Shown here in pieces: positions 25,490 through 38,800 of a stretch of DNA of 64,000 nt. The stretch is from NCBI RefSeq assembly GCF_013373865.1, contig NC_050469.1, forward strand, positions 31,253,046-31,317,045, written 5' to 3'. The notes under the pieces are model-generated. The model did no database searches. It was not told the DNA's origin and worked only from the letters and a program-made list of their open reading frames with translations. Each line of letters starts with the position of its first letter. Position 1 is the stretch's first letter. The DNA is from Monomorium pharaonis (Eukaryota; Arthropoda; Insecta; Hymenoptera; Formicidae). A program made the position numbers and the translations under genes.

Positions 25490-28400
25490 AGTTTGTTCCT
25501 ATTTTCTAAGAGACCGCAACCGTTACGCCTCTGAATTCCAATCGTGTACGAAGGATGAATGTGAATCGCAATACAAGGACTCACCGCGGAAAACATTCCC
25601 GATGTAAATGGCACGGAAGTAATTCGGACGTAAGGTACGTACGATTATTTCGCAATCTTTCCCGTGTCTCTTTACAGAATTTACGTTTCAGACATACGTC
25701 ACTACGGCTGTAAATTTCTTGTTCAACGGCCTTTCCTCGTAAATCATCTCTTACAAATATATATGTACGGAAAAATAAAAGACACTCATAAACTTAAACA
25801 TGTAAGTTTTGAAAGAGTAACAGATGCACCTTGACGTTATCGCATTTTTATATGTAAGTATTTTTCTTCTTTCGAGAAATGTCGCGCTTCTACTCTTTAT
25901 CTCGATCGGCACTTCCGAAATAGCCGTTCCTTTTACAGCTCTCCGCGCGAGCACGCGGAGGGGTTGGCTTTCGGAAGACAAAGGGGGAAGCGACGCCCGA
26001 GGAAGCACGAGTGTAGTGTGGTATAGGTAATCGCGGAAGGCAAACGATAAAAGCAAAGTTTAAATAAATCGTACGTGAGCGGCGAGCTGAAGATCGCGGC
26101 TTCCCTCCCATTTCGCCGGAATCGAAGCCGCCCGCGTTTCTCGCCAGGAGGAACGCGTCGTTTCTCGAATTAGGAGCGAACTTTGTAGCCGGAGGGAAGG
26201 AAAACGACACGACACGTTAGCCTCCTCTCGCGAAAATGCAATTTATTCTTTTGCCACCCCGCGGTCGGCGAGCTCGTTCGAAGTATCGCGATGATACAAA
26301 CTTTTTAAATTACACCACGTAACGACCGAGGTTACCTCGGCGCGGCGAATTCTGAGGCGAATGTCGATGACGGGGAGAGAGCAAGCGGAGAGCGGCACAG
26401 TTAGCCTCGTACAACAATCCACGTACGAGAAGTTTGGAACGCTTCCAGATTATATCGATAGCTCCGCGTCGAAAATTCGCTCCGCGATTGCGTGTGTACC
26501 CGCAAAAGTAGACCATCACTCACACATCGCCGATTAAAAAATAATTTTAATCGCGAGGATATAAATTTAATAAAAGCGAGCTGTTTCGCAATAAAGAACA
26601 GTTTTACCCTCATTCATTAAAAATTAATCAGCTAATTAACGCGATTTTGTTTTAATAGGACAATCAAGTAGAGTTAATTAAAAATTAGTCGTTGGTCCCT
26701 TCATTGATCTACTTATAAAGTAAATGTTTCTAAAATAAGCAAAAATCTAGCACCCTCGTATCGTTTAACGAAATAAAAACTTTCTTATCAAATGTTAGCT
26801 CTCCCTCCCACATTTCTGCGTCACATTCCCCGCAGAGATACGAGAAACTCGTCGATACGTCAGGACTTCTCCCCGTATAAAGTGCGAAACAGCAACAAGA
26901 GACGCGGTGGGGGAGCTAGGTCGAAAAGGGGTGAAAATCCCATTACAAACTATCCCCGTCTCGGCGCGCACACACACCGCACAGGTCGACGTCACCTCCT
27001 TCCGCTGAATTCTCCGGCGCGAGGAGGATCTTTGCATGAATATGTAAATCCTTATTTTCGGATCGAGTGCGCTCGAAACCAAAAACCAACCTGGAGAACC
27101 GAGCGGGCGCATCGGCACTCCGCTTTACGTGGCGGAATTGATTTATTAGCCCACTCGACTTATCCGAGGGGTGACTCGACGTCGCGCGTCCCTCGTCGCG
27201 GAAAAAAGATATCCAGTGAAGGTGCATCGGCCAAATTTAATACTCGTCAACCGCCGCTTCGTACCTCGAAGATCAAGAAGCTCGACAATAATTTATTGCC
27301 TCGTAATTCTCTTAAATTAAAATACTCTATTAATTCATATTAGAAAAAAAAAAAAAAAAGAAAATTGCCCTCGCAATCTCGTACGGCTCATTTGACGGTG
27401 TTGTGTAGATGACAAAATATTTTTTAGTTATTGCGATACAGAGTGTGATTCTGGCCGCAAAAGAAATTGAATTATTCGCGTGTAGCGTAGCTTTTATTCA
27501 ATCGCCAATATCGCCGATAATGCATCACGCGGAGCCCTCCGGCTGCGAGCGCTCCGAGTAGGGTATTATCGTTTAGCTGAAAGGGTTGCCGGACGGGTAA
27601 TCGGCTATAGATCAAATCTGTATTGTTAAAAATCATATTACGGTTAATGCAGTTCCACGCTGTTTTATGGTCATCACCGCGGACGTTCGGAGTGCGCGAT
27701 TAAATTTAGCTATATTGCAACCGCGCCGTGGAGACGTAACAAACAATTCACACATTCGGCTTAATTCTCACGTCATATCATGGTCGTATAATAATTCATT
27801 AACAATCAAATTATGGAGAACGAGAACGTTATAATTCTATTTTACGCAAGTATAATCGCATTTACGTCTATAATTAGAGCCAATTCAATTTTGTTAAAGA
27901 CAGACGATAATTAATAAATAACATGTTGTAGAACATCGTAAAACGTAACACAAATGCAATTACAGTTCGCAATTCTTAAATCTACTTTGTAGTGACGGAA
28001 TGTATCTCACGAGGTCTCCCATAAACTGTCACATGGTACAACCATTACGGTTTACCGCGGTGCACAGCTATCCACATATCGCAAATCCCCCCGCGTGCAT
28101 CGCGAGGCAGAAAAGATAAAGACGCGCGCAAAGGCTGGACATCGACTCTACCCGAATTTTACGCCCGTAACCGAGGGTCGCTCGATGAAGGACGCCTGCG
28201 GGTGTCTCGTCCTCGAAAGTTTTAATACCACTCGGGGAGTGAGGGTTGGCAGACAACATCGAAGCAAAAGCAAGAGACAGCGCGTGGGCAAGAGGCATCG
28301 CGGGAGGAAGGGAGAAAGGCGGAACGGGGACGGCGCGGAGTAAGTGAGAAAGGGCTAGGGAGAAAGGGAATATTTCGGATGATTGGTATTGTCGGAGATG

Positions 28401-29434
28401 CGCGAGATGCGGAGTGCCGTGGGGTGGAATCGGCTGTATTCAAATGGGGTGGCCATTAGAGTTATGTTAGAATATATTGATTATTGGGGGGATCAAAGAG
28501 TAGGGGACGACGGGATGACGCCACTGCTGAACAGCAGGGTGGAAGACGAAGGGTCGAAACAACTGGTCCTACCCTGCCACCCAGTCTCCTCACTTTCAGC
28601 CCCCTTTCATCCCCTCCCCCTTCACCTGTCCCTTTCCCCTGCGAAAGCCACCTCGAATATCCGTCAGCCTCTTCAACCGATTTTCGCTGTTTCACCTGTC
28701 CTGTCATGTCCTCGTACGTCCTCATTACGAAATCATGGATAGTCATCAATAAACGGCATAATGTAGCAAGTAAGTAGTATGTTTAATCTAATATAAAAGA
28801 TATATATAGTAACAACTGCAAGTTAACAAATGCAAGATTATTTTTAAAGAAAGTAAAAAATAAAATATACATTTTTTCGGACAATAACGAAATAGAATTT
28901 CGTGGAAAAATGTAATTGTGTAAAACTTGTTCAAAATAATCAAAATAATCAAAATTCTCAATCTCGTAAAAATTATAGAGATAAACTAGATAGTTTCCAA
29001 TCGAATATTAAACGATAAAATTTTAGTTGAGCAAGTGTCGAATCCTTTCACAGTAAAATCATCAGTGTCAAATGAGAGTCGCCTGAACGAAAGCTCCGAT
29101 CCTAAAAGCCACCTAACGATACGCACGGTTCAAAGATTCGCGAAAAGAACGAGCCGAGGGTGGCGAAAGCCGCGAGGTGGAAAACCCGAGGAAATATTCG
29201 CGCGAGCGAGTGCGGCGGCGGGAATTATCGGGCATTAGTCGATGGCTGCTTTTGGCGCGCGCTGGAGGATCAAGAGTGTATAAGGGGGCGATGCGTGGGG
29301 TGGTGAGCGAGCGAGCAAGCAAGCAAACGAGCGCGCGCGCGGCGAAGGGATAAAAGGGAGCGGAGAAGTACAATCGATGAAAGGGTTGGACGTCAAACCC
29401 CTTCGTGTCGCGATCTTCTCCACCCTCGGTCGGA

Positions 29435-29466
<32 letters not shown>

Positions 29467-29469
29467 ACC
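29435..29469. repeat. (CCG)n-(CCA)n trinucleotide repeat
   Basis: About nine CCG units (29435-29460) are followed by three ACC units. The polyproline and polyalanine frames across it reflect the repeat rather than a gene. Confidence 0.95.
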
Positions 29470-30181
29470 GTCGCACACCCCTAAAGTCCGACCGCCCTTC
29501 CTCATCCACCCCCAGTCACCCGCTCTCACTCATTCCCGTCCCCTGCCTCTCTTGGCGTCCCGACGACGCTCTGCCATCCGACCACCCAACGCTAACCTAC
29601 CTACCTACCCCCTTACCATCGTGGCTGTAACTCACCGCCACACGGTAGCGCCCTTGCCGCGTACACATTTACATAAATTATTGATCCCTAAAACACACCG
29701 TCGCCAATGCCATTGCCACTGCGGAGAATGAGGCTTAAGGAAAGCTGCTACCGCCGCGATGATGTATCCCGCCGACAGCCGAAATTCGCACGCCAAACTT
29801 CGCGGACTCCTTCCCCGTTCCGGACTCTCTTGCTCTCTACTTGCGCCAGTTTTTCGCGAGGGACACGCGTGTTTCGCCGGGAATTTAGGTTCCTCGAGCT
29901 GGCAATTTTCATTCGAAGCTCGCCCACAGATTTCGATAATAATGTTTTTTAGAGATGAGAAACGAGACGGGGCGGCAAGGGCGAGACGCGATGATGCGCC
30001 GTCGAAAACGTCGGTGGCGCTGCGTCATTAAGCTACGCATTGTTCGCGGAGAGCTGATTGTCTTGGCCGCTCGTTTCAGCCGTAGCCAGAGAGACAATTG
30101 TTCAATATTCCCATTGATCCGCGAAACGCCCCGGGAGCTGCCTCGTCTCTACTGGCAGCAAGGAGAGTAGTGGAAAGACGA

Positions 30182-30205
30182 AGAGAGAGAGAGAGAGAGA
30201 GAGAA
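30182..30205. repeat. (GA)n microsatellite and purine-rich downstream tract
   Basis: A GA array of about 12 units is followed, at 30350-30420, by another purine-rich stretch made of GAGAGA, GAAAGAG and similar words. Confidence 0.93.
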
Positions 30206-32249
30206 GTATATGCGACAGCAGATATATATACGAGCGCCTTTTGTCAATATCTCTATTTTAATGATATGAAGTACCGAGCGCTCTGCCAGCTCCTCCCTCA
30301 TGATATCCTCCAACTCATCGTGCGTTTACATGGAGGAACGGAAAAAAATAGAGAAAAACGAGAGGGAGAGAAAGAGAGAGAGAAAGAGAACTAAAAACAA
30401 AAGGGAGAGAGCTAGAGATAGTCGGACGAATAGCTGACGTTGACACGCCTTTATCTTCTAGGATGTATCTTTTTTTTTTTGTTTTACGTGACATCGTACG
30501 TGGACACTACGTCGAATTGGCCACGCACGCGAGGACGATTAGTGAGCGAAAGCCATCGTTATTCTACTGAAAAATATGCGACGACGAGCCGGCAACGGAC
30601 TCGCCAACGTGATTTGAGAAATGATGTTACGCTCCACACCGAGTTCTACAAGTCTCGTCGACAATGGAAAACACCGCGTCCACAATCGCCCGATGCATTT
30701 ACTCTTTGGAGCAGTAATCTCGCAGTAACAGGGATTTACATAAATAGCAAATAAAAAATGACTAGAAATAACTGATTCGTTTGATAAAAACGGCATAAAT
30801 TTTTATTGCTGAAGCGTGATGATCGGGATTAATTAATTTAAGAAGATAACGTCATTCTTCAAAAGCGAATGAAAAAATAAGTAATTTCAATACGTAATAA
30901 TGCAAAACAGCGTTTGATTCGGGAGGGGATCTCCGCGAGCGTCTCCTCGAGAGGTGCGCGCGTTATCCCAAATTGCGAATATTGCAACCGCAGTGGTAAG
31001 TACACAGGGGCAACAGCGGTCAGACACACGTCCGGCTGCGAAGGGAAGCGTGCGTGAATACCGAGAGACATTTGTTTCTTTCGTGGCACCTAGGCCGCCT
31101 GGGCGAATGTCAGTAGACACACGCGGTCACAGTGACGGCTCGCAATGCTCGCAGATACGTACGTCACGGAGTCAGCATTACCATCAGAGAGTTGGACACC
31201 CCGCACACCGCACGCGGCCGCGTCTCTCTATATCAATCACTTCGGCCATCCTGCCGCCGCCCTTCGACTACCTACTGCCCTTCGTTCTCACCCCGTCCCC
31301 TCCCTCCTCCTCCCTCCCCTCCACTGGCCGCTCGCTCCCCGCGACCGCCGTTCGCTCCTGCCCAGCACACACGTATCAAACCGTCCACCTCCACCCTCTT
31401 CTGGGCTTCGCGTACGTGCGTCCGGTGTGCCAGCCCGTGCTGCTAACCGACGTTCGGATTGATAATTTATGCCCGTTAATTATGACCGTGCGGTCTCGCG
31501 CGCGGCGGTATTTGGCCGTGCGCGTAATCGCGATTTCGAGTTCGATGCTACACGTCTCCCCACAAATCGCGACGGAGGTCAGAAGGTACCGTTTGACCAG
31601 CGAAAGCATTTCAGGCTCTGAATTCGGACCGGGAATCCTGAGCGATTGAAGATTTTTCCCGCAAACGTTTCCATTTTCCTCGAAAGTGTTTCACAGAGTA
31701 TTTATAACCTTTTCGAAATTTTGCGATCTTTGAAAAGAGCATACGTAATAAAAATAAATACACGTAAACTTTTCTGTACGAAAGCCATCAGCTTTATCTC
31801 GAGAAGAGACACTAACGCTGATCTCGGAATCGCAATAAAAACAGAGAAATACCTATGGCAGAAAACGAGCGAAAGAAATTTCCTGACTTTCGTCGTTTTC
31901 TCCTTCGGAGAATCTGAAATTTAAGAAATTTCGCCTGTAACCAGACGCGAAAACCGAAGCCGGCGATCCCCCCGATGTCGTCCATCGGACGGCCGAAATC
32001 CGTTGACGAACGCACGTACGGATAGCCCGAGGTACAATGGAACAGACGGATAGGCGCTCAGACAGACGCAGCCCGGAGAGATCCACGGTTATACGCTTTA
32101 ATTCCTTCGACGGCTTTAATTCTCATATTCGTATTCCACCTCCGCCCAGATTCACCCCCCTCCCCTCTTCCCCCCGCGAGCGCCGGCGCTGCCGCGATTC
32201 CCCCAACCCTTTCTAACCCGTTCGACCGCCCGCTCGTCTCCTCGGGAGG

Positions 32250-32271
32250 CCCTTCCCCCTCCCCCTCCCCC
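32250..32271 (-). other. G-quadruplex / i-motif tract
   Basis: Four C runs on the + strand (3, 5, 5 and 5 C, with TT, T and T between them) give a quadruplex pattern on the - strand and an i-motif pattern on the + strand. Similar C-rich tracts lie at 1331-1377 and 22399-22411. Confidence 0.65.
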
Positions 32272-32628
32272 TCCAACCCTTTGGACTCGGACGGGTACAC
32301 ACCACACTTGCCCAACCGTGGCTCAGACGACACACGTATTTTCCCCCGAGTTGCGAGCCTTCAAGTCGTTTCGACGTTCATACTCGCGGTGACCGCGGTC
32401 GCTCTTTTCCTATCTCTCGCGGAAAATGTCATAAAGTCGCCATCGGCGTTTTATCGCACGAACCGGTATCAAGGGAAACGAGTCTCGGGGTTTGAGGATT
32501 AAGTTTACGCGCACTGCAATGCAGATGTTCGGTTATAATTAATATTTGCCGGAAGAGTATGCGGGAGAGGGAAAGACGTACTGGATTTTATGTATACGTT
32601 CATACATGAAACGATGATATGTATATGA

Positions 32629-32655
32629 ATTAACTTGAAATAATATCAAGTTAAT
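32629..32655. repeat. Perfect 10-bp inverted repeat
   Basis: ATTAACTTGA and TCAAGTTAAT flank a 7-nt centre. It is a small foldback in an AT-rich segment. Confidence 0.85.
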
Positions 32656-33240
32656 AAAATTAAAAATACAAATTATATACATGGAAACACCGCGCGTATT
32701 ACGGTTTGATAATAAATATGACGGATTCGAGTGTTATGAATAAAATTATGAATCCCGCGTAATCAATAAACGCCGAAACGCGTAGAAAATCTACATAATA
32801 ACGGCAATGCCGTCCGCTTTGAGAATATATTATAGTTTTATGCGCGCGGCCCCGGGTTTTTAAATCGAAATAATTTTTCGCGCGAGCCAACATGAAAGAG
32901 TTAGATCAATCCGGCAAAAATAATAAAGAACGCTGTACATGAAACGCATAGCGGAGTCTTCGCGCGACGGCTACCTCCGTCGGAATTTATTCCGGAAATA
33001 CGTCCTCAGCATGCGGAGGGGGATAAAGATATTCCGGTTTTTGCATGGATTAGTAATGGAAGCTCTCTCCCGGGATGGAAGCTCTTTCTGGGAGGGGGTG
33101 GTTCGACGCCGCGGTAAGGGATGCCCACTATTCCGCTCGTAAAGCCTTCTTTCTCCCTTCCGTTTGTATCTCGGGAGCTGCCGCGCTTATCGACGACGCT
33201 CGCAATCGAGCGCCAAAGATCAAAATTTTCCATTGTTATC

Positions 33241-33255
33241 GGGGGGGGGGGGGGG
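33241..33255 (+). other. G15 homopolymer
   Basis: An uninterrupted run of 15 G is rare in animal genomes. Its exact length may be a sequencing artefact. Confidence 0.85.
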
Positions 33256-33627
33256 AAACGCGAATCAATTTTCATCAGCGTCGCCTCATTACGTGTTATT
33301 TTGAACAATATTTCATCTTACCCCTTCAGTCGCTATTAGATTATCGAACGTTCCCAATAAGACTTCGTGAGATTTTCATTAAACTCTGTAATTATCCTAA
33401 CTGCACGTTAGTTTTCAATTTTGGTTAATTTTACAGTTACATTTGAGACTTTCAAAAATAAATAATTGCGCAGTTGTAAAAGATTAAATCTTGATGCGAA
33501 TCTTCCGAAGTGCGCTCTACAAATTTAGCAAGAGCTACGATATTCTCTCCTCTCATCGCCATCGACTCACCGTTCCTCATTTAGCAGCAAGCAGCTCAAT
33601 AATGACCTTCGGACAAACTTCTCTTCG

Positions 33628-33647
33628 AAAAAAAAAAAATTTTTTTT
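33628..33647. other. A12-T8 tract
   Basis: Twelve A are followed directly by eight T. Such tracts stiffen DNA and disfavour nucleosomes. They can also seed a perfect short foldback. Confidence 0.85.
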
Positions 33648-35100
33648 AAAAGAGAGAGACCCTCGAAGGAGATGACGCGCGGCGATGGAAATCGCAGAGG
33701 GGAAAAAAAAAGAATTCACCTTTTTCATCTGCTACCTCGCGCGTCTCGGATTCGGGGTACTCGTCGACTGAACCCCGAGCTGGGTGTGGCCGTATGGAGA
33801 AGGGTTGATGTAAGCTTATACGCATGCAGAAAGAGATGCCCAGGGGCGGAAGCGCGGGAGACGCGAGGACGGCACGGAAGAAGGGTCGAAAGGATAACGA
33901 ATATGACGTCAATTTTAAGGCAGACTGGGGGAGAAGCAATCACCGTCGGCGGGGTTCGGCCACCCCCGTCCAACACCCTCCTTCCCCCTTCCCTCCCCGG
34001 CTCGTCCCCGTCCCCGCGATTCTCGCGCTACACACACGGACTTTGAACTTTGACTTTGTCGGAATAAAGGCAAGCAACGTAAGCCAGGTAGGCAGGCGGG
34101 CGGCCATGTTTCGTATATGTTTTATGCGGTACTAACTGGTGTCCTTTGACAAGGCGCTTCGTGTATACGCCAATTTTAATCTACCATAGAAGATGAGCTT
34201 CTCTATCTAGCGTGGGATCAACGTAAATAATATCATGTATAGACGTAAAGAATATGTTATCTTTGACAACATAATAAATATATAGAATATTTTCAAATAG
34301 CTATACGTTAGCAAATGTACGAATGGTAAGCCATCCCATAACGTACAAGAAGACTTTTCGACGTTTCTCACTGGCAATCAAATCGAACATTTTATAAAGT
34401 ACAACTCTTGCTAAGATGTGCCAATAAACAAGAGATGGAACATCTTTGCCAATAATCGCGTCGTTTTACGGAGGCACGAAAAGACGCGAGAATTGCAGGA
34501 GAAGTCGGAACCGCCCTATTATGCGCGACAACGAGGGCTGTGAGAGCGCCCATAACGACGTAATGACACCCACGATGGGAAAGTTGACTTCCTTATAATA
34601 ATTGTCGTCATTAATAACGATCGTAACAGCGACGAGCTATCTCACTCCGGTTGCGACGAGTGGCGGCGCGCGAGGCCCCGCGCGATAAAAGCACGGAAGT
34701 ACGTACGGGCAGTCGAAGGCATGGATATAGAAACGCTTAAGTGGTGCATTGGAATCTCTCCCCGGTCCACCCCTATCGCGCCGTCTCCCAATCTGCAGCC
34801 CACCCTTTCATCAGTCCCATTCGGAGGCCGTCGACGACAGCCTATTGTTTCAACGTATTAGTCATTCGACGTATCGTAAAGTGTACTTCGCGATCCCTCA
34901 TCCCCATCGACGTCACTCCACGTCGCCGGAATCACAGACTCTACCGCCGACTTGTGCTTTCGACTTCGAACCGCGCTGGAGCTTCCCGGTTTCGCCGAGG
35001 CGCGTCGGTAGCTTACAGACTACGACTTGGCTTTCGGAGAAAGAATTCAGAGTCACATTGTTTAGGTTTTCGAAACAGATGCCAGCTAAAATTATAAGTG

Positions 35101-38100
35101 TCTAATTGCTTGTATCAAAATACATCGCAGCACTACAAGAGAGATGGTAATTCCAAAACTTAAATTATTCAAAAGAGAGAAAAGAAAATTGCGTATATTA
35201 AAGTTAATTATTTACGTCAATATTTAACGTAAGTAAATTAGAGATTACATATTACTTGTTTCAAACTCTCTAATGTAAATATTGATTTTATATTGTAGAT
35301 ATTAATTTTGTTATATTGTTATGTTAGATCCCTAAAATTTTTGTCATCTTTCTGTTTCCATTTTCCAGTTTTTTTCTTTAATTAAACTTATACCACTTTT
35401 TTGCTAGGACACAATATAATAAATATAGATATAGACTACAACTATAAAATCCATTAAACAATCTCAACAAATATCGATTGCACGCAAATAATTGACAAAT
35501 CTTATAACATAAGAATTTTGAACAAAAAGAGAGATAATAGATAAAATTAATCAATGTCTAATAATAAATGATGACAGAATGAAATTGACATGACATAGTT
35601 ATCAAGCTTTGGAAATTGTTTCGTGATAGCAGTTATCTCATAAAGATATCAGATATTCAGATAAATCTTCTATCATCATAATTATAAAATTACCATTTTT
35701 ATTTCTAGACAAGTGAAAGAGAAATGGCAGAGCGAGTTTAGAATACGAATTGCATCTGCACGAGAAATACAATGCCGCTTTGTAACGCCACCGTAAATTA
35801 TTTCGAGACCGGCACTAACGTGCAAAGTGCAAAGTTCATGTCGATAACGACTGTATCATGTCACGCTATCACGATCCATTCGCAGTTGTGAATTTTTCGA
35901 GGCAACGTAATTATTGAATGGATATAAATGGCACGTGAAGCCATTTCTGGAACATGGAACGGAATTGCAGAACTTTGGCACGCGAAATCTTTGAAAATCA
36001 TTTATATCATGTTCTATAGGGACGCGTTAGTTGTGTACCGTTTCCAGTCGTGATAAACTGTACAACTTTCGAAGCAGCAAGACGATACATGCCACGAATA
36101 TATCTCGCTTTTATTTCGAAAAATTATTAATACTTACACATAACAGACTGTATGTAATAAAATACTTGTTATACATTTTACATGCGTGTCTAAAATTTCT
36201 TTTAGACGTTAAATAAATTATTATTACAATTTAATTTCGCTTTCATACTTTTAATGTGTTGAACAAGCATATATTCATAATAATGAATTAAAACACATTA
36301 TTAACTTCCAGAATTATAAGCAACTTCTGCGCATCTTATTGATTTTATCCCAATCTACGTAAAAAAGGAAGAGTAATCACAGCCACACCAATACATTGTC
36401 AATTTGGTAGATATTATTCTATATTGTAAAGAATATAAATATCGCTACAGCTTAAAAAATTCTTTTCTTCAACGGTCTGTAAACAAATTTAAAAACGTCG
36501 ACGTAAGATGCGCCAGATACCTGAAAGAAATTTGACATATCGCAAAAAAAAGTACAATAAACACGTTTAAATTCACGTAGAACGAACGTTCCCGTTGTTG
36601 CGGGGCACGTGACGTTCCGCCTTTCATCGATCAGTTGATCGTCGAATATCGTGACCAGCCGATCATACTTTAATCCCACGATATAATCAAGCGCCGGTGG
36701 TACGCCCGCGCCCCTTGTCGTGCAGTCGGCTGCAACGACGCGACGAGCATTTGCACACGGCAGCCTGTAGATTTCGTAATAATATCGATTGAACAACGGC
36801 TCTATGCGTGCTCGATGAAGTCGGAGTGCGCTCGCATCAAAGTGAACGAAGCCGGCGATCAACGCGATAAATTAACCCCCAGGCCTCGGCCACTGTCGTT
36901 TCACATATTTCTGTCATTAACAAAAATATTTTACAGCCTTATTTAATATTAACTGGATTAGTCTAATTAGAAATAGTGAAAATATTTTTCATTGTGTAAC
37001 ACAGAAAACTCGACATCGCCAATTAAAACTATTTTGAATTAATTCTATTATCGTTCACTCGCGATACGCTTTTACATAAAATTGTATATAAAATTGAATC
37101 ACGAATATGTAACTGCAATAATTATATTAAAAAATATATATATTATTATTGGACAGTATTAAAATTCTTATCATCGACAACACCTGAGAAAGCTGCCGTA
37201 ATAAACCGATTTGGGTTGAAATTCAAAGCCGCTTCCAAAAAGAAAAAAAATACGTCGGGATATTGTCCTTAATACAAAGAGTCCTTTGTAAACATAATTC
37301 GGAATGCGGAGCACATAGAAAGGCAACGAGCTTATGAATGCAGAATGGCGCGGTTTTGGCGGCAAGACCTACGAGTTACGCTCACGGGGCGATGCAGCTT
37401 GACAAGATTGAGGAGGCAGTACGTTGCGATTTATACATATACATGTTTGAGGTCAACCGATATGCGCTGCTGGCACCGAAGGCATCGTTCACCTACCCTA
37501 CTTCGCGAACGAAAACTCGAAATTCAGTGACATCAAAAGCTGACCATACTAAATCTCATACCACAATGTGTACATACTTAACATTTTCCTAGGAAAACTG
37601 AGAAACAGATGACATTCAAAACTAAAATATTTACAGAAAGGTTCAAGTAATTACAGAGAAATTAGGAATTTATTAATTTCGCATAATTTTAAAAACAGAT
37701 ATAAATCATTTTTTACAGTAATTGTAACGTTTAAAAAACCGCACATTATCACATATTATTTATGACGCAAACATGAAAATTTTCAATAAAACAAACTCTG
37801 ATGTTCTGTATGTATAGTTATTCTCATCAGTATTAAATCAATTAAAAAATTGAAATAATTTTCCTGTTAATTTATGTAGCATTAATTTAACGATTTCAGA
37901 AAATGATGAAAAAACGCGACCATTTAATACAATTTCCATTTTAATACACAGGCACAACAGACTTCAATAAATTTAAATTATTATTATTATTAGGCTTTTC
38001 ATGGCTCGATATAAAAGCGTCAAACGATTAAGGTGCGAAACATTGTAAGTGAGAATAAACCGGTAATTCCGTACGAGCATGCGACATCGGCTACGGATTA

Positions 38101-38800
38101 GCTGAAATAATAATGTGCAGCATGGTACGAGCTATTAATATACAACGAAAGGCGTTCCCGTATGCGGCGCAACGCCTTAACTGTGCGGCGGCAGTCGCGA
38201 CCGTGCCGCTAAAAAATAGAATAAAATAGGAAAAAAAAAGAATCAGTTGTAAAGTAATTATTAATGCCGGAGCATGCAACGCCACGCTGCTCCCCAAAAC
38301 TTTTCGGTGGCACGCGAATAAACCGTATTCCTTTCACCCTCTGCATATCCAACTTCGATTGCCGCGAAATGGCAATTCAACCCCCGTCCGATTGTCGAAC
38401 TTAGCCTCTTGTCAGTCTCGTCAGTCTTGATATTAAAAAATCGAATTGTCCTTCGACTGCTTTCAGCATTTTATAATGTACGAACAAAATCATTTCTCTT
38501 AAGTAAGAAATTCTCTAAATAATTTTTTTTTTTTTACATTATTCCTGCGGCAAAATATATATTCTTTATACATTTTGATCATTAACTTCTCATTTTTAAT
38601 ATAAAATTAATACATTTTTATATAGATTTATTATTTTAATAATTCTTTTTCAACGGAGAGAAAATTTTTATTAGACAAAGAGACAAATTAAAAGATTGGA
38701 ATCTAAAGATGTACAATGTCGTTATAAGTTTATGTATTTATAAACAACTTGGAAGGAAACGCAGAGCTAAAAGTCATTTTGTATAAGCATATTCGGATAC
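35101..38800. other. Mostly AT-rich, no gene seen
   Basis: AT-rich DNA has a CpG-rich island at about 36,590-36,890 and mixed patches near 37,330-37,560 and 38,060-38,440. A 136-codon minus-strand frame (36452-36862, from a TTG codon) crosses the island. Its product is not low-complexity but matches nothing I know. A T13 run lies at 38523-38535. Confidence 0.5.

Larger units (their letters stand above)
24341..35100. other. Mostly CpG-rich, no gene seen
   Basis: After an AT-rich start (24340-25080), CpG-rich blocks dominate, with short AT-rich breaks near 26520-26800, 27360-28000, 28740-29040, 30720-30900 and 32520-32900. It holds the two longest frames in the window (30954-31649 and 26792-27343, both +). 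Their products are low-complexity or unrecognisable. An A16 run at 27344-27359 directly follows the stop of the second frame. Confidence 0.55.

Noticed and set aside
26792..27343. 183-codon frame followed directly by an A16 run, like a retrocopied mRNA
   Set aside because: The product is unrecognisable, there is no target-site duplication that I can see, and the minus strand is also open over much of it. The poly(A) is more simply a homopolymer in AT-rich DNA.
29113..29731. Polyproline or polyalanine frames around 29.4 kb
   Set aside because: They arise from the CCG/CCA repeat and surrounding C-rich sequence. No exon structure supports them.
30954..31649. Longest open frame in the window (231 codons, + strand)
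   Set aside because: It lies in CpG- and C-rich DNA where stops are scarce. The product is rich in Ser, Pro and Arg with no domain, and overlapping frames of about 105 codons are open in the same region. A donor-like GTAAGT at 30996 would also cut it.
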